A stretch of DNA of 64,000 nucleotides from an uncultured Corynebacterium sp. (GCF_946222305.1 NZ_CAMIHZ010000008.1:30579-94578), one strand, 5' to 3'; numbered from the stretch's first letter, positions 43,954-53,329 are shown. A program made the numbers and translations. The notes: generated by a model from the sequence alone, not told the origin.

Positions 43954-45051
43954 ATGAGCTTTTCCATGCGCCTTTCTGCTTATCTGGCTTCGCGTCGTGA
44001 TTCCCGGACCGACGCCACGCCGGGCCAAACCCCTCCCCCAGCAGAACCCCCACACATCCTGCGCCAGCACTTCGCGCTGTCCACGCGAGACGTTGAAATT
44101 GAACCTTTGACTGGCGCCCCCACAGACACAGGAAAACCCAGCTTCCCCGTCTGGTCCGTTGCGCCCATGGAGTTCGATAGCACCCGCGTGGATCCACACA
44201 CCCCGGGTTCCATGTCTCCAGGGGAGCACTTGGACGAACTCTCCCCTGCCCAAGCCGCTCAGCAAGCGGTGCTGTACGTCCTCCCGGGAGGATTCGCGAC
44301 ACCCATCCAGGAACGCAACTGGAAATTCATTGGCTTACTCGCGGAAGCCGGATTACGTGTGGACATTCCACTCTACGGCCTGATTCCGGAGTACTCGGTC
44401 GCTCAAGGACTGCCACTGATCCGCGAGTGCTACCGCCAGCTCGTCGCTGACCACGGAGCGGAAAACGTCACGATCATCGGCGATTCCGCCGGCGGGGGTC
44501 TCGCCCTCAGCGCCTTGGCAAGGCCATTGGAAAACACGAATGCCACCAGCACAGCTCATGCCACCAGCACAGCAAATCCTCCCGATACGGCCGCCGAAAA
44601 GCTCCCCGCGCCAAAAGCGCTTGTCCTCAACGCACCTTGGTTGGATATGGATCTATCCAATCCTGACGCCGAAAAGATTCTCCCTAACGACCCCCTCTTG
44701 GACCCCACCACTCTTCGACCCCAGGGTGTGCAATGGGCTTCGGGGTTGGTTACCGCCGGCATTTGTACCGACGCCAACGCGACCGAACACCCCGCCGTCA
44801 GCCCCCTGTCGCTGAGCGCGGAACAGTTACGTGAAGCCCTGACCGGCACACGCCCCACGCAGACCTATATCTACTGCGGCACGAGAGATATATCGCTTCC
44901 TGACTGCGCAAAGTTGGCGTCAAAGATAAAGGAAGCAGGGTTAAGCGCGACCTTCCACGAAGAAGAAGGGGCGATCCACATGTACCACCTGACGAACACG
45001 CCAGAGGGCAAGGCGGCGCGCAAGCGGATGATTGAGATCGCGGCCACATAA
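43954..45051 (+). CDS. Alpha/beta hydrolase of the hormone-sensitive-lipase/esterase type
   Basis: A 365-aa hydrolase. The oxyanion-hole region is LYVLPGGFATP (HGG replaced by PGG), the nucleophile is in IIGDSAGGGLALSAL, the acid is likely in CGTRDISLPD and the histidine in EEGAIHMYHLTNTP, the layout of family IV esterases. Substrates are probably short acyl esters. There is no signal peptide. It is divergent from dnaK and its promoter lies among HspR half-sites, so it might be heat-responsive. Confidence 0.85.
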   Translation: MSFSMRLSAYLASRRDSRTDATPGQTPPPAEPPHILRQHFALSTRDVEIEPLTGAPTDTGKPSFPVWSVAPMEFDSTRVDPHTPGSMSPGEHLDELSPAQAAQQAVLYVLPGGFATPIQERNWKFIGLLAEAGLRVDIPLYGLIPEYSVAQGLPLIRECYRQLVADHGAENVTIIGDSAGGGLALSALARPLENTNATSTAHATSTANPPDTAAEKLPAPKALVLNAPWLDMDLSNPDAEKILPNDPLLDPTTLRPQGVQWASGLVTAGICTDANATEHPAVSPLSLSAEQLREALTGTRPTQTYIYCGTRDISLPDCAKLASKIKEAGLSATFHEEEGAIHMYHLTNTPEGKAARKRMIEIAAT

Positions 45052-45063
45052 GCCCCTTGAGTG

Positions 45064-45090
45064 AATTAGACAACACATCTGTTGCTAATT
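45064..45090. other. Imperfect inverted repeat between the esterase and the Fe-S protein
   Basis: AATTAG-A-CAACA and TGTTGCTAATT form 11 base pairs with one bulged A and a 4-nt loop, 13 nt after the esterase stop. No T-run follows. It could be a terminator-like hairpin or an operator for the next gene. Confidence 0.35.
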
Positions 45091-45208
45091 ATTGCTGGTC
45101 AGCGGGCTGGCGAAAATTGAAAAAAGCCACCCCAAGGCTGATATTGTGCCCTAGTAAGTAATTTGTTCATACATATTCCGGCTCGGATATGAACGCGAGG
45201 AGCACAAC

Positions 45209-48200
45209 ATGGACCTGCTTGCAGCAGGGCAGGCGACCTCCAATGACATTCCATGGAACATCACGGTTCCACTGGGAATCATTGGCGCACTGCTTTCACT
45301 GCCCGCCTGGATCTTCTTTGTCCGCGGCGCGGCGCAGATCTTCAACACCATCCGCCTCGGCCAACCGGCACTGAAGAGGACGGATAACCCCGCCGGCCGA
45401 CTGATGAACCTGATTAAGGAAATCGTCGGCCACACCAAGATGGCTAAGAAGCCGGGAGTAGCGATTGCTCACTGGCTGGTCATGGTCGGATTCCTGCTGG
45501 GATCCATGGTGTGGTTCGAGGCCTACATTCAGATCTTCAACCCCGAGGGTGGCTGGCCCATCATCGGTAACTGGGGTCTGTACCACTTCGTCGATGAGCT
45601 GCTGGGACTCGGCACCGTCATCGGCATTATCGCGCTGATCATCATTCGCCAGAAGATTGGCGATAAGGAGAAGAAGGCGCGTTTCTACGGCTCGAACTCC
45701 AAGGCTGCTTACTTCGTTGAAGCCGTTGTACTCATCGAGGGTCTGGGCATGATTTTGGTGAAGGCCTCCAAGATCGCTACGTTCGCCAGCTACGAGGGTG
45801 GCCACGTTGCGACCGATTTCTTCACCATGCAGGTCGCGAAGATTCTGCCGGAGTCCCCGATCCTGGTTTCCATCTTCGCGCTGATCAAGCTGCTGTCCGG
45901 CATGATCTGGCTGTTCATCGTCGGCCAGAACATCAAGTGGGGTGTGGCATGGCACCGCTTCCTGGCGTTCTTTAACATCTTCCTGAAGCGCAACGCCGAT
46001 GGCCGTAACGCCCTGGGTGCCGCGAAGCCAATGACCTCCAAGGGTCGCATCCTGACCATGGAGAACGCGGATCCTGATACCGACAAGATCGGTGCGGGAA
46101 CAATTGATGATTTCACCTGGAAGGGCTGGATGGACTTCACCTCCTGTACGGAGTGTGGACGTTGCCAGGAGCAGTGCCCGGCGTGGAACACCGCGAAGCC
46201 ACTGAGCCCGAAGCTGCTGATCACCGCCCTGCGCGATAACGCGATCGAGTCTGCTCCTTACCTCAAGGCCGCGAAGGCCGAGGCCGGTCGCGGCGCTGGC
46301 ATGTTCTCCGGTGACACTGCCGTGCTGGACGATCCAGCGATGGATGCGCACGCCGATATGCCACTGCTGCAGCTGGTGGCTTCCGGCGAGCAAGGTGTGA
46401 TCGACCCAGACATTCTGTGGTCCTGCACCAACTGTGGCGCTTGTGTCGAGCAGTGTCCTGTCGACATTGAGCACATCGACCACATCGTTGATATGCGCCG
46501 CTACCAAGTGCTGGTTGATTCTGAGTTCCCCACCGAGCTGGGTGGTCTGTTCAAGAACATGGAAACCAAGGGCAACCCTTGGGGCCAGAACAACAACAAG
46601 CGTTCCGAGTGGATCGAGGCCGCCAAGGCCGATGGCATCGATATTCCTGTCTACGGCCAGGACATCGAGAACTTCGACGACACCGAATACCTGTTCTGGG
46701 TCGGTTGTGCCGGCGTTTATGACGACAACGCTGCCAAGACCACCCGTGCCGTGGCGGATCTGTTGTACACCGCCGGTGTGAAGTTCGCCGTCCTCGGCGA
46801 GGGCGAGGGTTGTACTGGTGACTCCGCCCGCCGTGCCGGTAACGAGTTCCTGTTCCAGATGATGGCGGAGCAGAACATCGAGGTTCTGGACAACGCTTTC
46901 GAGGGCGTGCCACCGAAGCAGCGCAAGATCGTTGTGACCTGTGCACACTGCTTCAACACCCTGCGTAACGAGTACCCAGAGATGGGCGGTAACTACGACG
47001 TTGTCCACCACACGCAGCTGCTGAACAAGCTGATTCGTGAGGGTCGACTGGAGCCTGTGAACAGTCCCCAGACGGGGCGTCAGGTCACCTACCACGACCC
47101 ATGCTTCCTGGGGCGCCACAATAAGGTCTTCGAGGCTCCGCGTGAGCTGATTGGCGCGTCCGGCGCCAACCTGGTGGAGATGGAGCGCAACCGCAACACC
47201 GGCTTCTGCTGTGGCGCTGGTGGTGCCCGCATGTGGATGGAAGAGCACATCGGTGAGCGCATCAACCTGAACCGTACGGATGAGGCTTTGGCTACCGGCT
47301 CCGACACGATTGCCGTGGGTTGCCCATTCTGTAAGACGATGATGAACGACGGTGTGAACAACCGTCAGTCCGACATCGAGGACAAGAGCGAGCGCACCCA
47401 GGTCGTCGACATCGCCCAGATGTTCCATGAGTCCATCCTGGTTGATGGCAAGCTGCCGGCTGCGAAGGAGCCTGAGTTCTTGGTTGCTCCGGAGCGCGGA
47501 TGGGTGGACGAGGAGAAGCTCGCCCGCGAGGAAGCTGAGCGCAAGGCCGAGGAAGAGGCTAAGCGTCGCGCTGAAGAAGAGAAGAAGCGCAAGGCTGAGG
47601 AGAAGGCGGCCGAGGACGCCAAAAAGAAGGAGGCTGCGGCGGCAGCGGGTGCTGGTGCTGCGGCGGGCGCGGCAGCGAGTGCTCCAGGCGCTCCGAAGGC
47701 TCCAGCAGCTCCAGGCGCTCCGAAGGCTCCAGCAGCTCCGGGCGCACCAAAGGCCCCAACCTCAGGCGCCCCAGCCGCCCCGGGCGCACCGAAGGCTCCA
47801 GCAGCTCCAGGTGCTCCAGCAGCTCCAGGCGCACCACAGGCCCCAGCCGCAGGTGCTCCGGCAGCTCCAGGCGCACCACAGGCTTCAACCGCAGGTGCCC
47901 CAAAGGCTCCGACCGCACCGGGCGCACCAGCAGCTCCAGGCGCTCCGGCAACTCCGGGCGCTCCAAAGGCCCCATCCGCAGGTGCTCCAGCCGCTCCGGC
48001 CGCACCGGACGCTCCAGCAGCTCCCTCCAAGGAAGAGCCCGCCGCACCAGCCGCAGCTGAAACCACTTCCGATGGCAAGATCAAGCTCGGCACAACCGCT
48101 CCGGGAGCCCCGGGAGCTCCAACTGCACCAGGTGCGCCAGCAGCTCCTGCTACACCGGCACCTGCGGCTCCGGAAGCACCAGCTCAGGACGGCGCTGACG

Positions 48201-48706
48201 CCACAACCGCGTCCGCTGAAACCAAGGCTCCTCAGGCCCAGGCCCCAGCAGCACCGGGTGCGCCAGCAGCCCCTTCCGCTCCAGGTGCACCGGCTGCCCC
48301 TGCGGCTCCCGCGGCGCCAGCTGCGGAAAAGTCCGAGCCAGCTGCACCTTCCGCACCAGCCCAGACGGGCGCAAGCACTGAAGGTGGAGTCATTAAGCTT
48401 GGCGCAATGACCCCAGGCGCTCCAGGTGCCTCAGCGCCTTCTGCTCCATCGACTCCGGCAGCAGCACCAGCTGCACCGGCACAGGACGAGGCACCAGCCG
48501 AGACCGAGACGTCTACAGAGCCCGAGGCTCCGAAGGCTGAGGCTCCATCGGCACCGGCTGCTCCAAAGGCTCCAGCCGAGGACAACGCTCCTGCGCAAGA
48601 GCAGAGTCAGTCCCAGGCGAAGACGGAAGGTGGAGTCATTAAGATCACGCCTAACGTCCCAGGTGCACCGGGCGCGCCAGGCGCTCCGGGAGCTCCCAAC
48701 GCCTAA
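45209..48706 (+). CDS. Membrane Fe-S reductase (HdrD/Rv0338c-like) with a long Pro/Ala-rich tail
   Basis: A 1165-aa protein. Residues 1-270 hold about five membrane helices. Two 4Fe-4S motifs follow: CTECGRCQEQCP from Cys313 and CTNCGACVEQCP from Cys406. Two cysteine-rich CCG-type domains come next (WVGCAGVYDD, VTCAHCFNTL; HDPCFLGRHN, GFCCGAGGARMW, GCPFCKTM). The order matches the essential mycobacterial Rv0338c-type reductase, which has no assigned physiological substrate. Residues about 770-810 are a charged coiled coil and about 811-1165 a PGAPxAP-rich disordered tail with three KxIKxG-like islands (near 954, 1058, 1141). GCGAGGAGC precedes the ATG. Confidence 0.92.
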   Translation: MDLLAAGQATSNDIPWNITVPLGIIGALLSLPAWIFFVRGAAQIFNTIRLGQPALKRTDNPAGRLMNLIKEIVGHTKMAKKPGVAIAHWLVMVGFLLGSMVWFEAYIQIFNPEGGWPIIGNWGLYHFVDELLGLGTVIGIIALIIIRQKIGDKEKKARFYGSNSKAAYFVEAVVLIEGLGMILVKASKIATFASYEGGHVATDFFTMQVAKILPESPILVSIFALIKLLSGMIWLFIVGQNIKWGVAWHRFLAFFNIFLKRNADGRNALGAAKPMTSKGRILTMENADPDTDKIGAGTIDDFTWKGWMDFTSCTECGRCQEQCPAWNTAKPLSPKLLITALRDNAIESAPYLKAAKAEAGRGAGMFSGDTAVLDDPAMDAHADMPLLQLVASGEQGVIDPDILWSCTNCGACVEQCPVDIEHIDHIVDMRRYQVLVDSEFPTELGGLFKNMETKGNPWGQNNNKRSEWIEAAKADGIDIPVYGQDIENFDDTEYLFWVGCAGVYDDNAAKTTRAVADLLYTAGVKFAVLGEGEGCTGDSARRAGNEFLFQMMAEQNIEVLDNAFEGVPPKQRKIVVTCAHCFNTLRNEYPEMGGNYDVVHHTQLLNKLIREGRLEPVNSPQTGRQVTYHDPCFLGRHNKVFEAPRELIGASGANLVEMERNRNTGFCCGAGGARMWMEEHIGERINLNRTDEALATGSDTIAVGCPFCKTMMNDGVNNRQSDIEDKSERTQVVDIAQMFHESILVDGKLPAAKEPEFLVAPERGWVDEEKLAREEAERKAEEEAKRRAEEEKKRKAEEKAAEDAKKKEAAAAAGAGAAAGAAASAPGAPKAPAAPGAPKAPAAPGAPKAPTSGAPAAPGAPKAPAAPGAPAAPGAPQAPAAGAPAAPGAPQASTAGAPKAPTAPGAPAAPGAPATPGAPKAPSAGAPAAPAAPDAPAAPSKEEPAAPAAAETTSDGKIKLGTTAPGAPGAPTAPGAPAAPATPAPAAPEAPAQDGADATTASAETKAPQAQAPAAPGAPAAPSAPGAPAAPAAPAAPAAEKSEPAAPSAPAQTGASTEGGVIKLGAMTPGAPGASAPSAPSTPAAAPAAPAQDEAPAETETSTEPEAPKAEAPSAPAAPKAPAEDNAPAQEQSQSQAKTEGGVIKITPNVPGAPGAPGAPGAPNA

Positions 48707-48751
48707 GGCCTAGAGCCTGAAACCGAGGAGAACCCTCGGCAGCGACAACAA

Positions 48752-48793
48752 CCGCATCTGCTCGAAAAGAGCAGGTGCGGTTCTTTCTTTTTC
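48752..48793 (+). terminator. Terminator after the Fe-S reductase gene
   Basis: CCGCATCTGCTC and GAGCAGGTGCGG form a strong hairpin with a 5-nt loop (one G-T pair), followed by TTCTTTCTTTTTC. It lies 45 nt after the stop codon at 48706. Confidence 0.85.
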
Positions 48794-48913
48794 CTCACGC
48801 CACCCCTTGACTCGCCTTCGCTCAGCCCTCCCCCGCTTTGCGAGTGCGAAGTCAATGTATTTCTACTGAATGAGTCCGAAAACCAGTGCGCGCGGAGTTT
48901 CCGCATTCAAGAA

Positions 48914-48967
48914 GCAGAACGAGATGACCCAAACATCACCCCAACCGCGCATCTCGTTCTGCAAATC
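48914..48967. repeat. Copy 1 of an AGAACGAGATG inverted-repeat element
   Basis: GCAGAACGAGATG (48914-48926) and CATCTCGTTCTGC (48950-48962) are perfect 13-bp arms around 23 nt. The right side, CGCATCTCGTTCTGCAAATC (48948-48967), recurs exactly at 53364 and 53417. It lies in the gene-free gap 48707-49053. Confidence 0.75.
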
Positions 48968-49053
48968 GGAAGGGAGAGGCCGCACGGTAGAAGCACAGCA
49001 GCGGCGCAGTGACACGGCGGTGGCAAAGCAGCAGCACGGCGGCAGCACATCCC

Positions 49054-50094
49054 TCAGAACAGCCGCCGCCCCCGCTGCCGCAGCCTAATCACCGGGTTCC
49101 GCTGAGTCGGCCCCAGCGCAATGAGCGAACCAGCCAGCACCTCCGCCACTTCCATGTCCCGCTCCGTTGGCGCTTCCTTCGACACCTTGTACTTCGGTCT
49201 CCACGCGTTGTTGGGGTCCGGCTCCCCCAGCTCGATCAGGCGCTTGTTCTCGTAGTCGATGTAGTAGCCCCGCGTCGCCATGAACCGGTCGTTGCTGCCC
49301 TCGAACTCGTCACGCCGCCAGCCACCCTCAGCCACGCGGAAAACATACGGGCACCAGCCATAACGAGAGGGGATAATGTACCGCGTCGCTGGGCTCAACC
49401 GCCAATGCCCACGCGCCGAACTCCACACCTGATCGAACGAATCCGACAACGCCATCCCCAACCGTAGGCGCTGATAGCGATCCTCTTCGACAGGCACGTC
49501 GTCGACGATCGTGCGCAGCTCTTCGACATTGGAAGCATCAATCACATTTGCCCCAAGCCAGGCTTCCTTGGCGTCGGTAAAAGGACCCGTCACATCCTGG
49601 TGGAAGGAAGAAGGAATAGCCTCCTCCGCGCGGCGAGGCAACCGCTGGCGCACGGCGTATCCCCACAGTCGGGGCGGGCCCATCTTGAGCAGAATGACGG
49701 TCTCCGCCGGCAGCTTGTCGTGCACTTCGGCGCGGGTTAGGTAATCGCGGGCGACGATCCGCTGGAGGATTCTGTTGGCCTTTTCCGCTTCCTCCGCCTG
49801 GGCCGGCGTATTAATCACACGTAGATCGCGGAGCTTCGCGCGAACCAGCAACTCCAGCACATCCGACACGTCGAAAAGATGCGCCAGCGATGACGGCCCC
49901 ACCCCGTCGAACGCTGGCTGGTCCGCGTAGCCCAGCTCGGTGGCGATCGCGCGGATGACGTCCGGGGAAACCGTCAGCCGATTGTGGGTGCCAATCAGCT
50001 CCGCGGCGTTAAGATCGCGGTTGACGTGGGACGAGGTAGGCACTGAAGTTCTTCCATACCCCTGCGTGGGGGCGTTATTGTTTGGATTAGACAT
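49054..50094 (-). CDS. Hypothetical protein, unknown function
   Basis: A 346-aa soluble protein with an Asn/Thr/Ser-rich start (MSNPNNNAPTQGYGRTSVP). The body has DVIRAIATELGYADQPAFDG, LAHLFDVSDVLELLVRAKL, KANRILQRIVARDYLTRAEV and a Trp-rich part (VWSSARGHWRLSP, RYGWCPYVFRVAEGGWRRDE), and it ends with a basic RLRQRGRRLF. I do not recognise a family. The ATG at 50094 is chosen over 50148 because the extra residues look non-coding. It is divergent from the envelope operon at 50479 across 384 nt. Confidence 0.75.
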   Translation of the reverse strand: MSNPNNNAPTQGYGRTSVPTSSHVNRDLNAAELIGTHNRLTVSPDVIRAIATELGYADQPAFDGVGPSSLAHLFDVSDVLELLVRAKLRDLRVINTPAQAEEAEKANRILQRIVARDYLTRAEVHDKLPAETVILLKMGPPRLWGYAVRQRLPRRAEEAIPSSFHQDVTGPFTDAKEAWLGANVIDASNVEELRTIVDDVPVEEDRYQRLRLGMALSDSFDQVWSSARGHWRLSPATRYIIPSRYGWCPYVFRVAEGGWRRDEFEGSNDRFMATRGYYIDYENKRLIELGEPDPNNAWRPKYKVSKEAPTERDMEVAEVLAGSLIALGPTQRNPVIRLRQRGRRLF

Positions 50095-50237
50095 AGCAAT
50101 TCCACTGTTCCAACAAAGGGTATTCACAGCTTCTGGGTGGCTATTCACTGGGAAAATGACAGGAAATTTACATAGTCCATCATGAACTTCGGGCCACCAA
50201 GCGCTAAGTTATCGGCACAAACTTTACACTCCCATTC

Positions 50238-50285
50238 CGGTTTTCTCAGCACACCGGTGAAAACCGATCTTAAACCATAAGGTTT
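50238..50285. promoter_or_regulatory. Two inverted repeats in the divergent 50.1-50.5 kb promoter region
   Basis: CGGTTTTC (50238-50245) pairs with GAAAACCG (50259-50266), and AAACC-ATAA-GGTTT lies at 50272-50285. They sit in the 384-nt gap between the hypothetical gene and the envelope operon and could be operators. I see no convincing gene in the gap. Confidence 0.4.
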
Positions 50286-50478
50286 ACGCCGTAAGTTTCC
50301 CATACATTCATCGTTCAACGGCGCTCTTATGCACTGGCCGAGAGAGCGCTTATGGATCTGGCACAGCCGTGTCGCGGTGGCCACCCTTACCCGAGGTTTT
50401 CACTTCTTTTTAGGGTGTTGACGCCGAATACGTCCCCACCCGCGGCACTCCTGGCGACTTAGTGGAGCTGATTGCGAC

Positions 50479-51726
50479 GTGGTGAAGAAGAACTCAGATA
50501 ACCAATGGGGCGCGAGTAACGAGCCGAATGATCAATGGGGCGCGGGCAATCCCCGTGCCGAGGTTCGCGACAACCAATGGGGTTCCCCTGGCCCCGAGGC
50601 GAGCAAACAACCGGAGGACGCGACGCAAGTCTTCCCGCGCCAGCCTCAAGGCATGGGCTCTGTGCAGCGTCCAGCGAATGCGGGCGCTCCCCAACAACCA
50701 ACGGTTCCTCCACAGTGGCCAGAGGATGTCCCATCATCCGCACCATCTGCCCCAGGTAACTCCACAGCCTCGCCTGCAGCTCCTTCCGCAACTCCCACTG
50801 CCGAATCGCAGACAGCAACCCCCGCTGCCACGAAATCCTCGAAGCCTCGCGTGATCCTCGCGGTCGTTGGAGTTCTCGCTCTGGTGGCAGTAGCCGCTGG
50901 CAGTTGGTACTTCACCCAGCGTGACGGCTCCGACGAACAGTCCGTGGCCGCCGACGACGCAGCAGCGACGAAGGACGCAAAGGATTCCACACCCAGCGCT
51001 CCCACAACCAAGAAATCTGACGAAAGCTCCCCGACCCCAACGTCCACAGAGCAGGCAGCTGGCCAGGACAAGGGTGCCTGTGATCCGGCAGCTGCGCGCC
51101 CCAACGTAGATAACACAGTTTCACTGTTTTGCGACGGCCAGTGGATGCTCGCAGGCGTGAATCACACTTCTAACATGGGGCTTTTCTACTGGACCGGGGA
51201 TGAGTGGGGCACTTACGAAACTGATGGAAACCACAGAAACATGCCGGAGTTTCGTTGCTACTCCTACGGGAAACTCAAGGACGCCAACGCGCCCGATAAA
51301 CTTCTGAGTCTGATGGATAGCAAGTCCATGCTCTGCAACGAAGCCGCGCGCATGGACTCCGACTCCGACAGCACTCCGCGGCTCTCCCAGCCGAAACAAC
51401 CCCCATCGGACGAGGGACGCAACGCTGGTAAGTACACGTCCGTTCAGTGCGATGGCCGCTACGTCGTGATCGTGGATTCCGTTCTGGTCTACCCCGGCCA
51501 GGATCCGCGTCCATTCGTGAATGCCAGCCTTGCCGCCAATCCCGGCGCGAAAGCGACATCCCCAGGCGCATGCGGCTCCCTCCGCAGCTCGGTCGACGGT
51601 GCCAACGTCTACCCCGTCTACTACGACTACGGCAGCAACCGCGCCGGCGCGTGCGCTGCCGAAGCTCGCGGCGAGGGCAACGCACGCAAGCTCCAATCCG
51701 CTGCCGACTACAGCTCCCCCTGCTAG
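50479..51726 (+). CDS. Single-pass membrane protein with N-terminal NQWG repeats and an outer Cys-rich domain
   Basis: A 415-aa protein. Three (D/N)QWG motifs fall in the first 35 residues (DNQWGASN, NDQWGAGN, DNQWGSPG), followed by a disordered Pro/Ala/Thr-rich stretch, one membrane helix (VILAVVGVLALVAVAAGSWY, about 124-146) and an acidic linker. The outer part seems to hold two related units: VSLFCDGQWMLAGVNH and YTSVQCDGRYVVIVDSVLV, each with nearby cysteines that could form disulfides. The start is GTG at 50479 or 50482. It leads a plus-strand cluster with the J-like and lipoprotein genes. I do not recognise a family. Confidence 0.78.
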   Translation: MVKKNSDNQWGASNEPNDQWGAGNPRAEVRDNQWGSPGPEASKQPEDATQVFPRQPQGMGSVQRPANAGAPQQPTVPPQWPEDVPSSAPSAPGNSTASPAAPSATPTAESQTATPAATKSSKPRVILAVVGVLALVAVAAGSWYFTQRDGSDEQSVAADDAAATKDAKDSTPSAPTTKKSDESSPTPTSTEQAAGQDKGACDPAAARPNVDNTVSLFCDGQWMLAGVNHTSNMGLFYWTGDEWGTYETDGNHRNMPEFRCYSYGKLKDANAPDKLLSLMDSKSMLCNEAARMDSDSDSTPRLSQPKQPPSDEGRNAGKYTSVQCDGRYVVIVDSVLVYPGQDPRPFVNASLAANPGAKATSPGACGSLRSSVDGANVYPVYYDYGSNRAGACAAEARGEGNARKLQSAADYSSPC

Positions 51727-51794
51727 AGCACGCCCGCACTATTCCCATCCACTCCCACATCTCACTACCTAACCCATCCACGAAAGGAACCCCT

Positions 51795-52586
51795 GTGGCC
51801 CACTACAACATCTACGAAGACCTTGGCATCGACCGCTCCCTCGAGTCTTCGCGCATCGTCAGCCTCATCGATGAGCGCCTCGCCTCCACCCCGCACGGCA
51901 ACTCCGCAGATTACGACCGTCTCATCACCTCCCGCCGCCTGTTCGAGGACGACTCCCGCCGCTCCGCCTACGACAAGGCCCTAGACGACCCGAACCACCC
52001 GGACATTACGATCGGCACCTTCCGCTCCTTCGCAGACGGCACCTACTCCACCCCCACATCTTCGCAGCCCTCGGCTCCACACTCGGCCTTCTCGGCCGCT
52101 CCCTCTTCTTCTATTTCGACGCCCACTTCCCCAGCCCGCCACTCCGCCCCGGAGCACCCAAACTCCTCGGCGAGCGCTTCCCAGCAGCACAACCCGTGGA
52201 ACTTCAACCAGGGCAACCACTCGTCCGCGAACACGATGAACACTCACATCGGCTCCATGCAGAACAACCAGACGGGCATCAACACGGCAGAGCCTGTGCC
52301 CATTAGCCTCGACCTGCGTGCACTCGCAGTCTCCCCGGAGCGCAAGCGCACTCAGTCCCTGATGTGGCTCATCGGTTGGGGCCTCATCACGATCCCTTGG
52401 CTGGTTTTCCCGTTCATCTACTTCTTCGGCGGCCCCGATGATGGTGCGGGTTTCTTTGAAACTCTGGATCACGAAGCCATGCTGGCTGGCACTCTCGCCT
52501 TCGCAATCCTCAACACTATTGCGCTACTCATTGTGCTGAACTTCGTGTGGCACCTGCGCGTTTACTTAGGAAGGAAGCTGAAGTAA
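51795..52586 (+). CDS. Two-TM membrane protein with a degenerate J-like N-terminal domain
   Basis: A 263-aa protein. Residues 1-70 (YNIYEDLGIDRSLESSRIVS and LITSRRLFEDDSRRSAYDKA) look like a J-domain in start and end, but the HPD motif is missing. A Ser/Pro/His-rich linker (70-175) follows, then two membrane helices (LIGWGLITIPWLVFPFIYFF and AFAILNTIALLIVLNFVWHL). GAAAGGAAC lies before the GTG start at 51795. The stop overlaps the start of the lipoprotein gene by one base (TAATG). Function unknown; it may recruit another protein to the membrane without activating Hsp70. Confidence 0.75.
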   Translation: MAHYNIYEDLGIDRSLESSRIVSLIDERLASTPHGNSADYDRLITSRRLFEDDSRRSAYDKALDDPNHPDITIGTFRSFADGTYSTPTSSQPSAPHSAFSAAPSSSISTPTSPARHSAPEHPNSSASASQQHNPWNFNQGNHSSANTMNTHIGSMQNNQTGINTAEPVPISLDLRALAVSPERKRTQSLMWLIGWGLITIPWLVFPFIYFFGGPDDGAGFFETLDHEAMLAGTLAFAILNTIALLIVLNFVWHLRVYLGRKLK

Positions 52587-53272
52587 TGAAGCGGATTGCA
52601 ACACTTGCCGTAGCAGCGGGAATCGTTCTTGCCGGGTGCTCGACGAATGAGGGCAAACCGGCGTCGGAACCAGAAGAAAAGCCCAGCGCCACCGAAAAGG
52701 TAAAGGAAACGGCGAAGGGGTCTTCCGCGAATGCAGCGTCGTCGGCGGCTCCGACGAAGCGGAGCCTGCCGCCGAATGTGCGGACCTCGCGGGACGGGGC
52801 GCGTGGTTCGGCGGGTGAGACTGGAGGCTCTGCGGATGGCGCGGAGGGGGCGAATCCGAAGCCATCCTCGCCGAAGTGCGGCTCCGATAGCGCGACGGCG
52901 GCGGTGCGGAACAATATTGCGCTGGTGAAGCCCAGCACGTGGGACTGGGATGCGAGCTCGGCGGATATTGATGGGTACGACCCGTGTGCGACCCTGTCGT
53001 GGATTACAGTGACGATTCATGGCGCGACGTCTTCGTCCCCGTTCCAGATCATGCTGTTTAAGAATGGTGAATACCTGGGGACGACCACGTCGGAGGCGTA
53101 CGGTTTCATGCCGACTGTGACGCGCGCGGGGGATGACGCCATCAATGTGGTGTATCACTACCCGCTGCCCGGGGAGAGTAACGCAAATCGCTCCGGTGAG
53201 GCGCACGCCAGTTTCCGGTGGAGTGAGTCCGCTGAACGCATCATTATGACCGGTGACGTGCCACCGCAGTAG
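52586..53272 (+). CDS. LppP/LprE-family lipoprotein
   Basis: A 228-aa lipoprotein. The signal peptide ends at the lipobox LAGC with Cys18 as the lipid-modified residue. A disordered Ser/Ala/Lys linker follows to about residue 95. The folded domain has the LppP/LprE pattern: DPCATLSWITVTIHGATSSS, PFQIMLFKNGEYLGTTTSEA, YGFMPTV and VVYHYPLPGESNANRSGEA, ending RIIMTGDVPPQ. It is anchored on the outer face of the cell membrane; the family role is unknown. It is translationally coupled to the J-like membrane protein. Confidence 0.88.
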   Translation: MKRIATLAVAAGIVLAGCSTNEGKPASEPEEKPSATEKVKETAKGSSANAASSAAPTKRSLPPNVRTSRDGARGSAGETGGSADGAEGANPKPSSPKCGSDSATAAVRNNIALVKPSTWDWDASSADIDGYDPCATLSWITVTIHGATSSSPFQIMLFKNGEYLGTTTSEAYGFMPTVTRAGDDAINVVYHYPLPGESNANRSGEAHASFRWSESAERIIMTGDVPPQ

Positions 53273-53329
53273 ACTGGGTGGGGTGTGACACCTTCGGGTT
53301 CCACACTTTGCCCGCCCCCCTTCCAAAAA

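Noticed and set aside
45296..47428. 710-codon minus-strand frame opposite the Fe-S reductase
   Set aside because: Antisense shadow of a GC-rich gene with unmistakable Fe-S motifs on the plus strand.
50145..50384. 79-codon minus-strand frame with several Cys/His residues in the 50.1-50.5 kb gap
   Set aside because: It would lie across the divergent promoter region with inverted repeats; the Cys/His spacing matches no known finger and no Shine-Dalgarno sequence was seen.
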